NCBI GenBank assembly: GCA_964568655.1 | Contig: CAZMRG010000116.1 | Span: 1 to 9,862, forward strand | DNA from: CAWFKW01 sp964568655 | Lineage (GTDB): Bacteria; Bacteroidota; Ignavibacteria; Tepidaquicellales; OLB5 | Direction: 5' to 3' | Length of the DNA: 9,862 nucleotides | Part shown: positions 1 through 5,814 of the stretch, piece by piece | Numbering within the stretch: position 1 is the first letter of the stretch | Layout: each line of letters begins with the position of its first letter | Program-made: the position numbers and the translations under genes | Notes under the pieces: model-generated | Database searches by the model: none | Told to the model about the DNA's origin: nothing | The model's input: only the letters and a program-made list of their open reading frames with translations

Positions 1-1073
1 AGGTAACTAAGTATTCTCAAAACGGTGATTCGTTATGGAGTACTCAGAAGACCGGAACTCCATTATCAGGAGCTCAAATTTGTCATCCAACTATTGCAAT
101 TGATAATAGCCTAAATGTATACCTTGCTACTACTTCCCTCGGTGCGCCTTTATCAAATGACTATTGGACATCAAAATATTGCCAGGGATTATTTACAGTC
201 AGCGGTCACGTAACTTTTAAAGATAACGGCCAGACGGTTGATAGCGGCTATGTGAAAGCTTTATATTATGATTATACGACAGCTAAAATAATAACCGTTG
301 ATTCAACAACAATACAATCAGGAGGTTCATATATACTTCATCATATACCTCAGGATAGCGTGGATATTATGTTCTATCAAAATGATGAGGATTTGGATTT
401 TGTGCCCACTTATTACCCGTCAACAACCGACTGGAAGCAGGCGTTAAAAATTTATGCGACCGGGAACCTGAGCGGAATCAACGGACAGGTTTACAGGATT
501 AACGGCGCAACAAATCCATATAGTATCAGAGGAATGGCGACAAGTAATTCCGGACAGGGGCAGGCTGCCTTAGACAATGCGATAATATATGTAAAGTCAG
601 GGAATACATATAAGAACTATGGCATATCAAACGGAAGCGGTTCGTTTACTGCAGATAAGCTAACGCCGGGGAGCTATACCCTGACAGCTTACAGAATGGG
701 TTTCAATCCGGTTAGCCAGAACGTTACGATAACAAATAGTAATGTTCAAAATATTAATTTCAATTTTGGAAGTCCAATTGGAATTCAGCCGATTAGCGCA
801 CAAATCCCGAAAAGCTTTAATCTTTATCAAAATTATCCGAATCCGTTTAATCCCGAAACGGTCATTAAGTTTGATATTCCAAAGGATCAAAGAGTAAAGA
901 TAATTATTTATGATATAACGGGACGCGAAGTTAATAAACTGTTAGATGAAGAAATTAAAGCCGGAACTTATAACGTTAGATGGAACGGCTCTAACTATGC
1001 CAGCGGCGTTTATTTTTACAGGATAGAAACTGGGTCTTATACATTGACCAAAAAGATGTTGATGGTCAAATGA
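1..1073 (+). CDS. Secreted T9SS-sorted protein, C-terminal part (5' truncated)
   Basis: The frame is open from base 3 to the TGA at 1071-1073, giving 356 residues of a protein that begins before the window. Residues 1-50 (TKYSQNGDSLW, then IAIDNSLNVYLATTS) look like the end of an SBBP-type beta-propeller repeat. Two beta-sandwich, carboxypeptidase-regulatory-like domains follow: about 64-155 (VSGHVTFKDNGQTV, then PQDSVDIMFYQND) and about 156-257 (INGQVYR, then LTPGSYTLTAYRMGF). The last ~88 residues are a type A sorting domain for type IX secretion: NLYQNYPNPFNPET, then IYDITGREV, a W-N-G turn, SGVYFYRI and a basic end (KKMLMVK). In this family the tail directs export across the outer membrane and is then cleaved or used for surface anchoring. 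The propeller suggests an adhesive or binding role, but the cargo function is not visible. The GTG at 252 is an internal valine, not a start. Confidence 0.85.
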   Translation, partial: VTKYSQNGDSLWSTQKTGTPLSGAQICHPTIAIDNSLNVYLATTSLGAPLSNDYWTSKYCQGLFTVSGHVTFKDNGQTVDSGYVKALYYDYTTAKIITVDSTTIQSGGSYILHHIPQDSVDIMFYQNDEDLDFVPTYYPSTTDWKQALKIYATGNLSGINGQVYRINGATNPYSIRGMATSNSGQGQAALDNAIIYVKSGNTYKNYGISNGSGSFTADKLTPGSYTLTAYRMGFNPVSQNVTITNSNVQNINFNFGSPIGIQPISAQIPKSFNLYQNYPNPFNPETVIKFDIPKDQRVKIIIYDITGREVNKLLDEEIKAGTYNVRWNGSNYASGVYFYRIETGSYTLTKKMLMVK

Positions 1074-1091
1074 GAATCATTTGACCTGAAA

Positions 1092-1107
1092 TCCCGACTT
1101 GTCGGGA
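1092..1107. repeat. Short palindrome (7-bp stem, 2-nt loop)
   Basis: TCCCGAC-TT-GTCGGGA is a perfect 7-bp inverted repeat 18 bases after the stop codon of the secreted protein. The context 'gaaatcccg..tt' recurs at the hairpin at 1470-1483, so both may belong to one dispersed palindrome family. There is no U-run, so it is not a clear terminator. Confidence 0.6.
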
Positions 1108-1135
1108 CGGATGATCAAATAAATGAATGTCCTAT

Positions 1136-1163
1136 TCCGTCCCAAGGAGGAACTTGGGACGGA
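1136..1163. repeat. Dispersed palindrome, 11-bp stem
   Basis: TCCGTCCCAAG (1136-1146) pairs perfectly with CTTGGGACGGA (1153-1163) around the 6-nt loop GAGGAA. The core GTCCCAAG-N6-CTTGGGAC has a decayed relative of the same length at 1294-1315. No T-run follows. It resembles short REP-like intergenic palindromes more than a simple terminator. Confidence 0.7.
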
Positions 1164-1244
1164 GGTTGTTAGAGTTACACCTATAATGCTGACCTTTGTG
1201 TTTTATCTCTCAAAGTAAATCGATTAATCCCATAAGTCTAATAA

Positions 1245-1276
1245 AAAAGCCAGCTCAATCATATGAACAGGCTTTT
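1245..1276 (+). terminator. Probable terminator, imperfect stem
   Basis: AAAAGCCAGCTCA (1245-1257) pairs with TGAACAGGCTTTT (1264-1276) with two mismatches over 13 positions and a 6-nt loop. The right arm ends in TTTT, followed by CGTATT. It lies 170 bases after the secreted-protein gene and could end its transcript. It is a near-copy of the better hairpin at 1391-1421, with the identical right arm. Confidence 0.5.
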
Positions 1277-1293
1277 CGTATTAAGTAATCTCA

Positions 1294-1315
1294 GTCCCAA
1301 GCTCCAGCATGGGAT
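1294..1315. repeat. Decayed copy of the GTCCCAAG palindrome
   Basis: GTCCCAAG-CTCCAG-CATGGGAT has the same 8-6-8 layout as the core of the palindrome at 1136-1163 but one mismatch and one G-U pair in the stem, and a different loop. It is best read as a diverged member of the same family. Confidence 0.45.
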
Positions 1316-1353
1316 GGTTTAAAGATGTTGTTTATAAAATAGTTTAAAAAAAT

Positions 1354-1383
1354 TCATCCGATGACGACGGAGTCATCGGATGA
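1354..1383. repeat. Perfect 12-bp palindrome
   Basis: TCATCCGATGAC (1354-1365) and GTCATCGGATGA (1372-1383) are perfect reverse complements around the loop GACGGA. It sits directly before the terminator at 1388-1421. On the minus strand it would come after that terminator, so it is probably not part of it. It is likely another dispersed intergenic palindrome. Confidence 0.65.
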
Positions 1384-1387
1384 TATT

Positions 1388-1421
1388 AAAAAAAGCCTGC
1401 TCAGTCATTGAACAGGCTTTT
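1388..1421 (-). terminator. Rho-independent terminator for the lipoprotein/OMP genes, possibly bidirectional
   Basis: AAAAGCCTGCTCA (1391-1403) pairs with TGAACAGGCTTTT (1409-1421) with one mismatch and the loop GTCAT. On the minus strand the stem runs into seven U (A-run 1388-1394), a strong intrinsic terminator 75 bases after the lipoprotein stop. On the plus strand it is followed by TTTTGATTTT, so it may also stop transcripts from the secreted-protein side. Confidence 0.75.
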
Positions 1422-1445
1422 GATTTTCTAATTAGTAATTATTGA

Positions 1446-1483
1446 GATTCGGCAGCAGCCGAATCGAAATCCCGCTTACGGGA
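1446..1483. repeat. Two adjacent small palindromes
   Basis: GATTCGGC-AGCA-GCCGAATC (1446-1465) is a perfect 8-bp stem. Four bases later TCCCG-CTTA-CGGGA (1470-1483) is a 5-bp stem. The shared context with 1092-1107 (gaaatcccg) suggests relatedness. The pair ends 12 bases before the lipoprotein stop codon. Confidence 0.55.
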
Positions 1484-1495
1484 GTAATTGCTTTT

Positions 1496-2122
1496 CTACT
1501 GTCCTCTAAACTCTTTATCTATTATACTTATTTCTCCCGGGTAAGTAATATCGCCTAACGCTGTACTTACCGTGGGAGTCGCTTTAAGCGTAACTCTTGC
1601 CGCTGAACCGTTCTTGCCGCCCAAAGCTAAAGCAAGATTCATAAGACTTTCATAACCCGTATTTTTAAAGAACTGAATTAAGTCAAGCGACATGCCTATT
1701 GGAATGTTAGTTGCCTGCCCTACTCCCGGCACTGTGATACCGCCAATGTTGCCGTTTATGGTTTCCTTATCATCAAGGAATAATCGCCATGCAAGGTTCT
1801 TAATAACTGCTGACGTATTCTTTGTTCCGCCTGTGCCGTCATTTGGATTTTTTGCAAGCACGTTGAGAGTGAAATTCACAGGCAGTTTCCCTTGAGAAAA
1901 ATTGGCCAGCAGATTTGCAGCATCAACAAGACCTAAATTGCTGAGCGATGCGATATTTGAAAACCCCACGCCTGCGACGCTCATTCCTGTGACTCTATCC
2001 AGCTTAAACTGCAGCCGCTGGATATTTACAATTGCATCATACAATCCTGAGCATCCGAATTGAATAAACGAAATTGAAACGAAGAACAGAATTACTAATT
2101 TTTTCGTAAGACCTTTACACAT
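1496..2122 (-). CDS. Lipoprotein, possible LEA type 2 / WHy-like domain
   Basis: 208 residues. The N-terminus is a lipoprotein signal: basic start (MCKGLTKK), hydrophobic stretch 9-20, and lipobox QFGC with Cys24 as the expected lipidated residue. The mature part is mostly short beta strands. The stretch GMSVAGVGFSN, then PVNFTLNVLAKNPND, then a later hydrophobic strand resembles the 'strand + NPN' pattern of LEA14/WHy beta-sandwich domains; this match is tentative because I see no unique motif. It lies 23 bases after the upstream beta-barrel gene on the same strand, so the two are probably co-transcribed and may act together in the outer membrane. No Shine-Dalgarno sequence precedes the ATG. 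The alternative is an uncharacterised lineage-specific lipoprotein. Confidence 0.75.
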   Translation of the reverse strand: MCKGLTKKLVILFFVSISFIQFGCSGLYDAIVNIQRLQFKLDRVTGMSVAGVGFSNIASLSNLGLVDAANLLANFSQGKLPVNFTLNVLAKNPNDGTGGTKNTSAVIKNLAWRLFLDDKETINGNIGGITVPGVGQATNIPIGMSLDLIQFFKNTGYESLMNLALALGGKNGSAARVTLKATPTVSTALGDITYPGEISIIDKEFRGQ

Positions 2123-2145
2123 GCGATTAATTTATAGTTATTTGA

Positions 2146-2895
2146 TTACAATCCGAACAATATGCCGAGTTGTATTTGTATTACTGCAATTGACCTGTTG
2201 CTGCCTATAGGGTGATTTACATTTCCGGCATCATAAAGGTTATCTGTTCCATCATTAAGCGATGTGTAGGCATTTATTCTGTTTCCCTCCACACCGTCAT
2301 ACTTCTTGCCGAATAAATTAATCATGTTATAATGCAGGCTAAAATCTAATGTAATTGTTTTACCAGCTTTATATTCAGCGCCCAGATTAAAACCAAGTCC
2401 TGTCCTAGAAGCTGATTTCACATCATTACTGTTTTGATTACTTACAGTTGGAGTATTTTGAAACTGGAACGAGCCGTTGATAGTGGATATCAGAAAGTCC
2501 ACACCGGCATATGGCCTTACCGGGCTGAATGGAATAGCGAATCCGAATTCTGTGCCTATGCCAACGGTAAAGATGCTGTTCTTTACATCTACCGTACTGT
2601 TAGGCTGATTGCTGTTGGCAGTCCCGCTGTTGCTCATTGAAACATATGAAATCGAGAGTTTGCCGTTAAGCGGTCCCAGCGTTAGCTTTGCCTCAGCGCC
2701 ATAGTTAACGCTTGCGCCCAGTCCATATTTTATCCCTGAATAAAAATCAGTTGTAGACCCGCCGTAATCGCCTGAAGGAGAAGTATACCCTATCACGGGG
2801 CCAATGAGAAGCCTGAGCTGTGAAAACGATGTGTTTGTGTTTATAATTGCAGCCAGTAGTATGGCAAAAAAAACAGTTCTCTTAATTATTTTCAT
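2146..2895 (-). CDS. Outer-membrane beta-barrel protein (porin-family-like)
   Basis: 249 residues from the chosen start. The protein opens with a Sec signal peptide (MKIIKRTVFF, then a hydrophobic core to about residue 22, then SFSQ, cleavage likely near Gln26). Alternating beta strands follow, rich in Gly, Tyr, Ser and Asn (RLLIGPVIGYTSP; YGLGASVNYGAEAKL; RPYAGVDFLIS; LGFNLGAEYKAG), and the last strand ends in a hydrophobic residue (IQLGILFGL). This is the pattern of 8- to 12-strand outer-membrane barrels. An in-frame ATG at 2925 would add ten residues, but the 2895 ATG gives a standard signal peptide and lies downstream of a good promoter at 2913-2943, so I prefer it. Substrate and function are unknown. 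It is followed 23 bases later by the lipoprotein gene. Confidence 0.8.
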   Translation of the reverse strand: MKIIKRTVFFAILLAAIINTNTSFSQLRLLIGPVIGYTSPSGDYGGSTTDFYSGIKYGLGASVNYGAEAKLTLGPLNGKLSISYVSMSNSGTANSNQPNSTVDVKNSIFTVGIGTEFGFAIPFSPVRPYAGVDFLISTINGSFQFQNTPTVSNQNSNDVKSASRTGLGFNLGAEYKAGKTITLDFSLHYNMINLFGKKYDGVEGNRINAYTSLNDGTDNLYDAGNVNHPIGSNRSIAVIQIQLGILFGL

Positions 2896-2912
2896 CTGTT
2901 TGATTAATTTTT

Positions 2913-2943
2913 CAAAAATAACCATTTATATGAAAACTGGCAA
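2913..2943 (-). promoter_or_regulatory. Bacteroidota-type promoter for the beta-barrel/lipoprotein pair
   Basis: On the minus strand, TTG (2943-2941) is followed after exactly 20 bases by TATTTTTG (2920-2913). This fits the TTG / TAnnTTTG consensus of Bacteroidota sigma factors. Initiation would fall near 2906, about 11 bases before the preferred ATG at 2895 and after the upstream ATG at 2925. The upstream half overlaps the terminator hairpin of the preceding gene. Confidence 0.45.
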
Positions 2944-2962
2944 TCGATTTATTGATTGCCAG
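2933..2962 (-). terminator. Hairpin terminator after the small beta-barrel gene
   Basis: On the minus strand CTGGCAATC, an 8-nt loop and GATTGCCAG form a perfect 9-bp stem, followed by TTTTCATAT. It lies 25 bases after the stop of the 3524-2988 gene. The U-run is short (four), so termination may be partial. Confidence 0.5.
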
Positions 2963-2987
2963 ATGTTTGGGAAAATTTTATTATTCA

Positions 2988-3524
2988 TTATATTTTAAAA
3001 TCCACGCCGAGTTCTATCACGTCAAAATTAAAATTGCCGGCTCCAAATCTTAACGCGCCGGCTAATTTGGGACTGAAGAAATACCTGAGTCCGGCTTGTC
3101 CCCATAACCACATACCATTGTTGAAGTTTGCAGTGTAAACTATACCGTTATTGTTATAATAATTTGAGTTAACAATATTATATCCCAATACCAAACCAAC
3201 GAATGGAACAAATTTACCGTCGCCTATCTCATTAAAATTCAGATTTGACTGCAGGCCAAAAGTCGTATAATTATATTGATAATAATTCTGGTCGGAGTAA
3301 AAGCTTTTGTAAGATGTGTACCTGAACACGCCTCCTAAACTTATTGTTGCAACGTCTCCAAGCTGTGAGAGCTGGTGTTCATAATTAAGCCCGAATGCGG
3401 GCGCTCCGGGTCCGGTGTAAAATCCAATTGACGGGCCAAGCAGATTATCGTTTTCCTTAACTTGTGCCGAGAGCAGTGAATACGCAAGTAAAAGAACAGT
3501 CAAAACCAAGATTAACTTCTTCAT
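2988..3524 (-). CDS. Small outer-membrane beta-barrel protein
   Basis: 178 residues. A clear Sec signal peptide (MKKLILVLTVLLLAYSLLSAQ) is cleaved after about Ala20. The mature ~158 residues form alternating amphipathic strands rich in Tyr, Asn, Phe and Gly (LLGPSIGFYTGPGAP; TISLGGVFRYTSY; FVPFVGLVLGYNIV; GMWLWGQAGLRYFFSP; KLAGALRFGAGNFN) and end in a typical last strand (IELGVDFKI). Length and pattern fit an 8-stranded barrel of the outer-membrane-protein beta-barrel superfamily. The start is well supported: GGAGG lies at 3535-3531, six bases before the ATG, one of only two good Shine-Dalgarno sites in the window. It has no specific ligand motif. It lies upstream of the second barrel gene but is separated from it by a terminator. 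Confidence 0.8.
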   Translation of the reverse strand: MKKLILVLTVLLLAYSLLSAQVKENDNLLGPSIGFYTGPGAPAFGLNYEHQLSQLGDVATISLGGVFRYTSYKSFYSDQNYYQYNYTTFGLQSNLNFNEIGDGKFVPFVGLVLGYNIVNSNYYNNNGIVYTANFNNGMWLWGQAGLRYFFSPKLAGALRFGAGNFNFDVIELGVDFKI

Positions 3525-3877
3525 TTTAATCCTCCATCTGTAGTTGTTTATTACCGCTAACCGAAACTATGTAGTGATTAATAAAAGTTAAATAAAATTA
3601 TAGAATTTTGAAATCATGTTTTCTGTGATATACGTAATGGAACCAACTTTTTTAAAACCGGTTTTTGATTTATATTTTATAATCCTTCGAATATTTATAT
3701 AAACCCATTTGATTTGAAAAAGTTCTGTCTTTTATCCATTTAACAGGAAGAAACTACACAGAGAGTTTTCAAATTATATTCATTTTCAGGAATTAAAGGG
3801 CTATTTTTAAAAGTTGATTTTTTCTAAAGAATGATTGAAATGTGTAATTTAATAAGAATTAAATAAACCGATAGAGT
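3525..3877. other. Divergent AT-rich intergenic region
   Basis: This 353-base gap between the minus-strand barrel gene and the plus-strand acetyltransferase gene must hold promoters for both. I see no convincing consensus promoter. A TAGTTTCG box lies upstream of the minus gene but has no TTG at the right distance. The only distinct element is a perfect 12-bp palindrome, AAAACCGGTTTT, at 3654-3665. No small ORF or RNA gene could be supported. Confidence 0.5.
3531..3535 (-). promoter_or_regulatory. Shine-Dalgarno site of the small beta-barrel gene
   Basis: GGAGG on the minus strand, six bases before the ATG at 3524. It stands out because most genes here have only A-rich leaders, and it suggests strong translation of this barrel protein. 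Confidence 0.75.
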
Positions 3878-4426
3878 ATGAGTGTAATTGAACAGAAGAC
3901 CAAAAAGAACAAGGCGGGAAGAGATATCATCATAAGAACGGCAATTCTGAAAGACGCGAGGGATATAATAAAGATTAACAAAGAGATAGTTCAGGAGGGC
4001 AAATACATGCTCCATGAACCAGATGAGTATAAGCCGACTATGCTGAAAGAAAAAACGCAAATAAGAAATCTTAGGAATACCAATGGGTCAATTTACCTGA
4101 TAGCTGAAATTAATAAAAAAATTACCGGTTACCTTACATTCAAAAAAGGAGGAGTGAGAAGAACATCACATCTGGGATACATCTCGATATTCATTAAAAG
4201 AAAATACAGAGAAAAAGGAATTGGCAGACTCCTTATGGAAGAATTGACTGAATGGGCAAAACAAAACCCCGAAATAGAAAAGCTTTCGCTGCTTGTTTTT
4301 GCAAATAATAAGCGGGCTATAGAATTATATAAGAAAACAGGATTCAAAACGGAAGGGATTCTGCGAAAAGACATGAAAATTGATGGTAATTATATTGACA
4401 GCATTTTAATGTATAAATTCGTTTGA
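3878..4426 (+). CDS. GNAT-family N-acetyltransferase
   Basis: 182 residues. The acetyl-CoA fold spans about residues 16-182. IIIRTAILKDARDI is the typical first strand and helix. IYLIAEINKKITGYLTF is the central strand pair. YISIFIKRKYREKGIGRLLM contains motif A, with the pyrophosphate loop R-E-K-G-I-G at 111-116. Motif B follows as LLVFANNKRAIELYKKTGF (Asn143/144, Tyr151). The end, GILRKDMKIDGNYIDSILM, is a common ending in RimI/PhnO-like GNATs that act on small molecules or protein N-termini. Family: transfer of acetyl from acetyl-CoA to an amine; the substrate is not predictable here. The gene stands alone, divergent from the barrel gene and 115 bases before the MarR gene. No terminator is visible after it, so read-through into marR is possible. 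Confidence 0.9.
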   Translation: MSVIEQKTKKNKAGRDIIIRTAILKDARDIIKINKEIVQEGKYMLHEPDEYKPTMLKEKTQIRNLRNTNGSIYLIAEINKKITGYLTFKKGGVRRTSHLGYISIFIKRKYREKGIGRLLMEELTEWAKQNPEIEKLSLLVFANNKRAIELYKKTGFKTEGILRKDMKIDGNYIDSILMYKFV

Positions 4427-4480
4427 GCTAAGACATCTCTTGGTTAACAGAATATTAACAATAACTTATGAAAATAATAC

Positions 4481-4511
4481 TTGACAAACGCAGACTGATG
4501 CATTATATTTG
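4481..4511 (+). promoter_or_regulatory. Promoter of the MarR regulator gene
   Basis: TTGACA (4481-4486), a 17-base spacer and TATATT (4504-4509) give a near-perfect sigma-70 promoter. The same bases also read TTG - 20 - TATATTTG, a perfect Bacteroidota promoter with the spacing seen at 2913-2943. Transcription would start near 4516, inside the operator, leaving a leader of about 26 bases. Confidence 0.8.
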
Positions 4512-4537
4512 TGTTGTAACATATAATGTTGAAACAC
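4511..4537 (+). promoter_or_regulatory. MarR operator 1 (autoregulatory)
   Basis: A 27-bp palindrome with half-sites GTGTTGTAACAT and ATGTTGAAACAC; 10 of 13 base pairs match around the centre at 4524. It begins on the last base of the TATATTTG box, covers the predicted start site and ends four bases before the marR ATG, so bound repressor would block RNA polymerase. A copy with 24 of 27 identical bases lies at 5025-5051. Operator identity is inferred from symmetry, position and duplication. Confidence 0.8.
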
Positions 4538-4541
4538 AAAA

Positions 4542-5006
4542 ATGAGTGAAATACTGAAACGTACATTAAAAATGAATAGAACGCCGACCGCAAGAGAAGA
4601 GGTTGGCCTTAATCTGGCGGTTGCTTTTTCTTTTCTGAAAACCAGGTTTGAAAATATTATCGAGCCATTTGGAATTACTGCCTCTCAATACAATGTATTA
4701 AGAATATTGAAAGGCGCGCCTGAAGGGCACCCCAGGTGCGAGATCATCGTAAGAATGATAGACAGAGCCCCTGATATAACACGGCTTATTGACCGCCTTG
4801 AAAAATCAGGTCTAGTTAAGCGCGACAGAACAAACGAAGACCGCAGAAAATCAATCACAAAAATAACCGACAAAGGGCTGAAACTTGTTTCTGATATTCA
4901 ACCTTTAATAGATAAAGTACACAAAGAATTTACCGGAAAGCTCTCAGAAGAAGAATGTAAGGAACTATCCAAGCTTGCTGAAAAATTATATGAAGAAGAT
5001 ACTTAA
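4542..5006 (+). CDS. MarR-family transcriptional regulator
   Basis: 154 residues, the usual size. Helices from the N-terminal dimer region (about 20-42) are followed by FGITASQYNVLRIL, the winged-helix entry. APDITRLIDRLEKSGLV (76-92) is the recognition helix, and KRDRTNEDRRKSITKIT (93-109) is the wing with the conserved D-x-R-R/K signature. A C-terminal dimer helix (112-152) closes the protein. MarR dimers usually repress their own gene and a neighbour until a phenolic ligand or oxidant releases them. Cysteines occur only at 66 and 139, so the N-terminal sensor cysteine of OhrR is absent. The first ATG lies just after operator 1; an in-frame ATG at 4572 is possible. The pirin gene begins 89 bases after the stop, behind operator 2. 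Self-repression plus control of the downstream operon is the likely role. Confidence 0.93.
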   Translation: MSEILKRTLKMNRTPTAREEVGLNLAVAFSFLKTRFENIIEPFGITASQYNVLRILKGAPEGHPRCEIIVRMIDRAPDITRLIDRLEKSGLVKRDRTNEDRRKSITKITDKGLKLVSDIQPLIDKVHKEFTGKLSEEECKELSKLAEKLYEEDT

Positions 5007-5017
5007 AAAAATTTGCT

Positions 5018-5051
5018 TATATGTGTGTTGTAACAAATTATGTTAAAACAC
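5018..5051 (+). promoter_or_regulatory. MarR operator 2 with a -10-like box, upstream of pirin
   Basis: At 5025-5051 lies a 27-bp palindrome (half-sites GTGTTGTAACAA and TATGTTAAAACAC; 11 of 13 pairs match) differing from operator 1 at only three positions. TATATGTG at 5018-5025 stands at exactly the same offset as TATATTTG does at operator 1. No TTG or TTGACA is found at the matching -33/-35 position, so this promoter is weaker or depends on another factor. The site lies 44 bases before the pirin ATG. Confidence 0.75.
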
Positions 5052-5095
5052 AATCTTAATTGAGTTTAAAAAATTAACCAAAGGCAGATAAAAAA

Positions 5096-5806
5096 ATGAA
5101 AACTACAATATATAAATCCGATTCAAGAGGGCTGGCAGACCACGGATGGCTGCTGAGCCGCCATACATTCAGCTTTGCAGGATATCACAATCCCGAAAGA
5201 ATGAAATTTGGTTTGCTTAGAGTTTTGAATGATGATATAGTTCAGGCAGGTATGGGATTTGGCGCGCATCCGCATGATAACATGGAAATCGTCTCGATTC
5301 CATTGAAAGGTTCGCTTGCGCATAAAGACAGCACAGGCACAAAAGAAGTCATAAAAACAGGCGATGTACAGATAATGTCGGCGGGAAGCGGCATAACTCA
5401 TTCAGAATTCAACAATTCCGAAACGGAACCCGTAAACTTCCTGCAGATCTGGGTGTTTACTAAGATAAGAGACATAACGCCGAGATATGAGCAAAAGACG
5501 TTTAATAAGGCAGACAGGAAAAACAAAATTCAAACAGTTGTATCGCCTGAAAAAGACAGCGGCGCTTTATGGATAAACCAGGATGCATATTTTTCACTCG
5601 CTATGCCGGATAAGAATACGGTTCTGAACTACGATATAAAGCACAAGGGAAACGGCTTATATGTTTTCGTGCTGGAAGGATCCGTTGAAATCGAAGGCGT
5701 CAAATTAGAAAAGCGCGATGCGATAGGAATTGAAGACATTGAGAATGCGGAAATTAAAGCCGGCGAGAATTCAGAGATTCTATTGATAGAAGTACCAATA
5801 AAATAA
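5096..5806 (+). CDS. Pirin-family cupin protein (quercetinase-like, YhhW type)
   Basis: 236 residues, the usual length of bacterial pirins. The N-terminal cupin (about 10-125) carries the full metal set: His58 and His60 in GAHPHDNMEI, His102 and Glu104 in GITHSEF, matching in spacing the iron-binding residues of human pirin and E. coli YhhW. The second cupin (about 130-236; PRYEQKTF, then YVFVLEGSVEIEG) is of the Quercetinase_C_2 kind and lacks the ligands. Known activity in YhhW: metal-dependent oxygenation of quercetin, a catechol-bearing flavonol; other pirins act as redox-sensitive regulators. This is the first gene after operator 2, which fits induction by phenolic or quinone compounds. 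Translation starts from an A-rich leader with a weak AAGG. A large hairpin separates it from yceI. Confidence 0.92.
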   Translation: MKTTIYKSDSRGLADHGWLLSRHTFSFAGYHNPERMKFGLLRVLNDDIVQAGMGFGAHPHDNMEIVSIPLKGSLAHKDSTGTKEVIKTGDVQIMSAGSGITHSEFNNSETEPVNFLQIWVFTKIRDITPRYEQKTFNKADRKNKIQTVVSPEKDSGALWINQDAYFSLAMPDKNTVLNYDIKHKGNGLYVFVLEGSVEIEGVKLEKRDAIGIEDIENAEIKAGENSEILLIEVPIK

Positions 5807-5814
5807 AAATGCAT

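Noticed and set aside
252..254. GTG as start of the first gene
   Set aside because: The frame is open from base 3, and the upstream residues continue a recognisable propeller/sandwich protein; the GTG is an internal codon with no ribosome site.
1074..1495. CRISPR array
   Set aside because: The repeats differ from each other in sequence and spacing, are short palindromes, and no cas gene is nearby.
3525..3877. Hidden small gene or RNA in the divergent gap
   Set aside because: No ORF with a ribosome site, no tRNA-like cloverleaf and no strong stem beyond the 12-bp palindrome could be found.
5123..5401. Minus-strand ORF of 92 codons
   Set aside because: It is antisense to the metal-binding cupin of pirin; it is Cys/His-rich only because it mirrors His/Ala/Met codons on the other strand.
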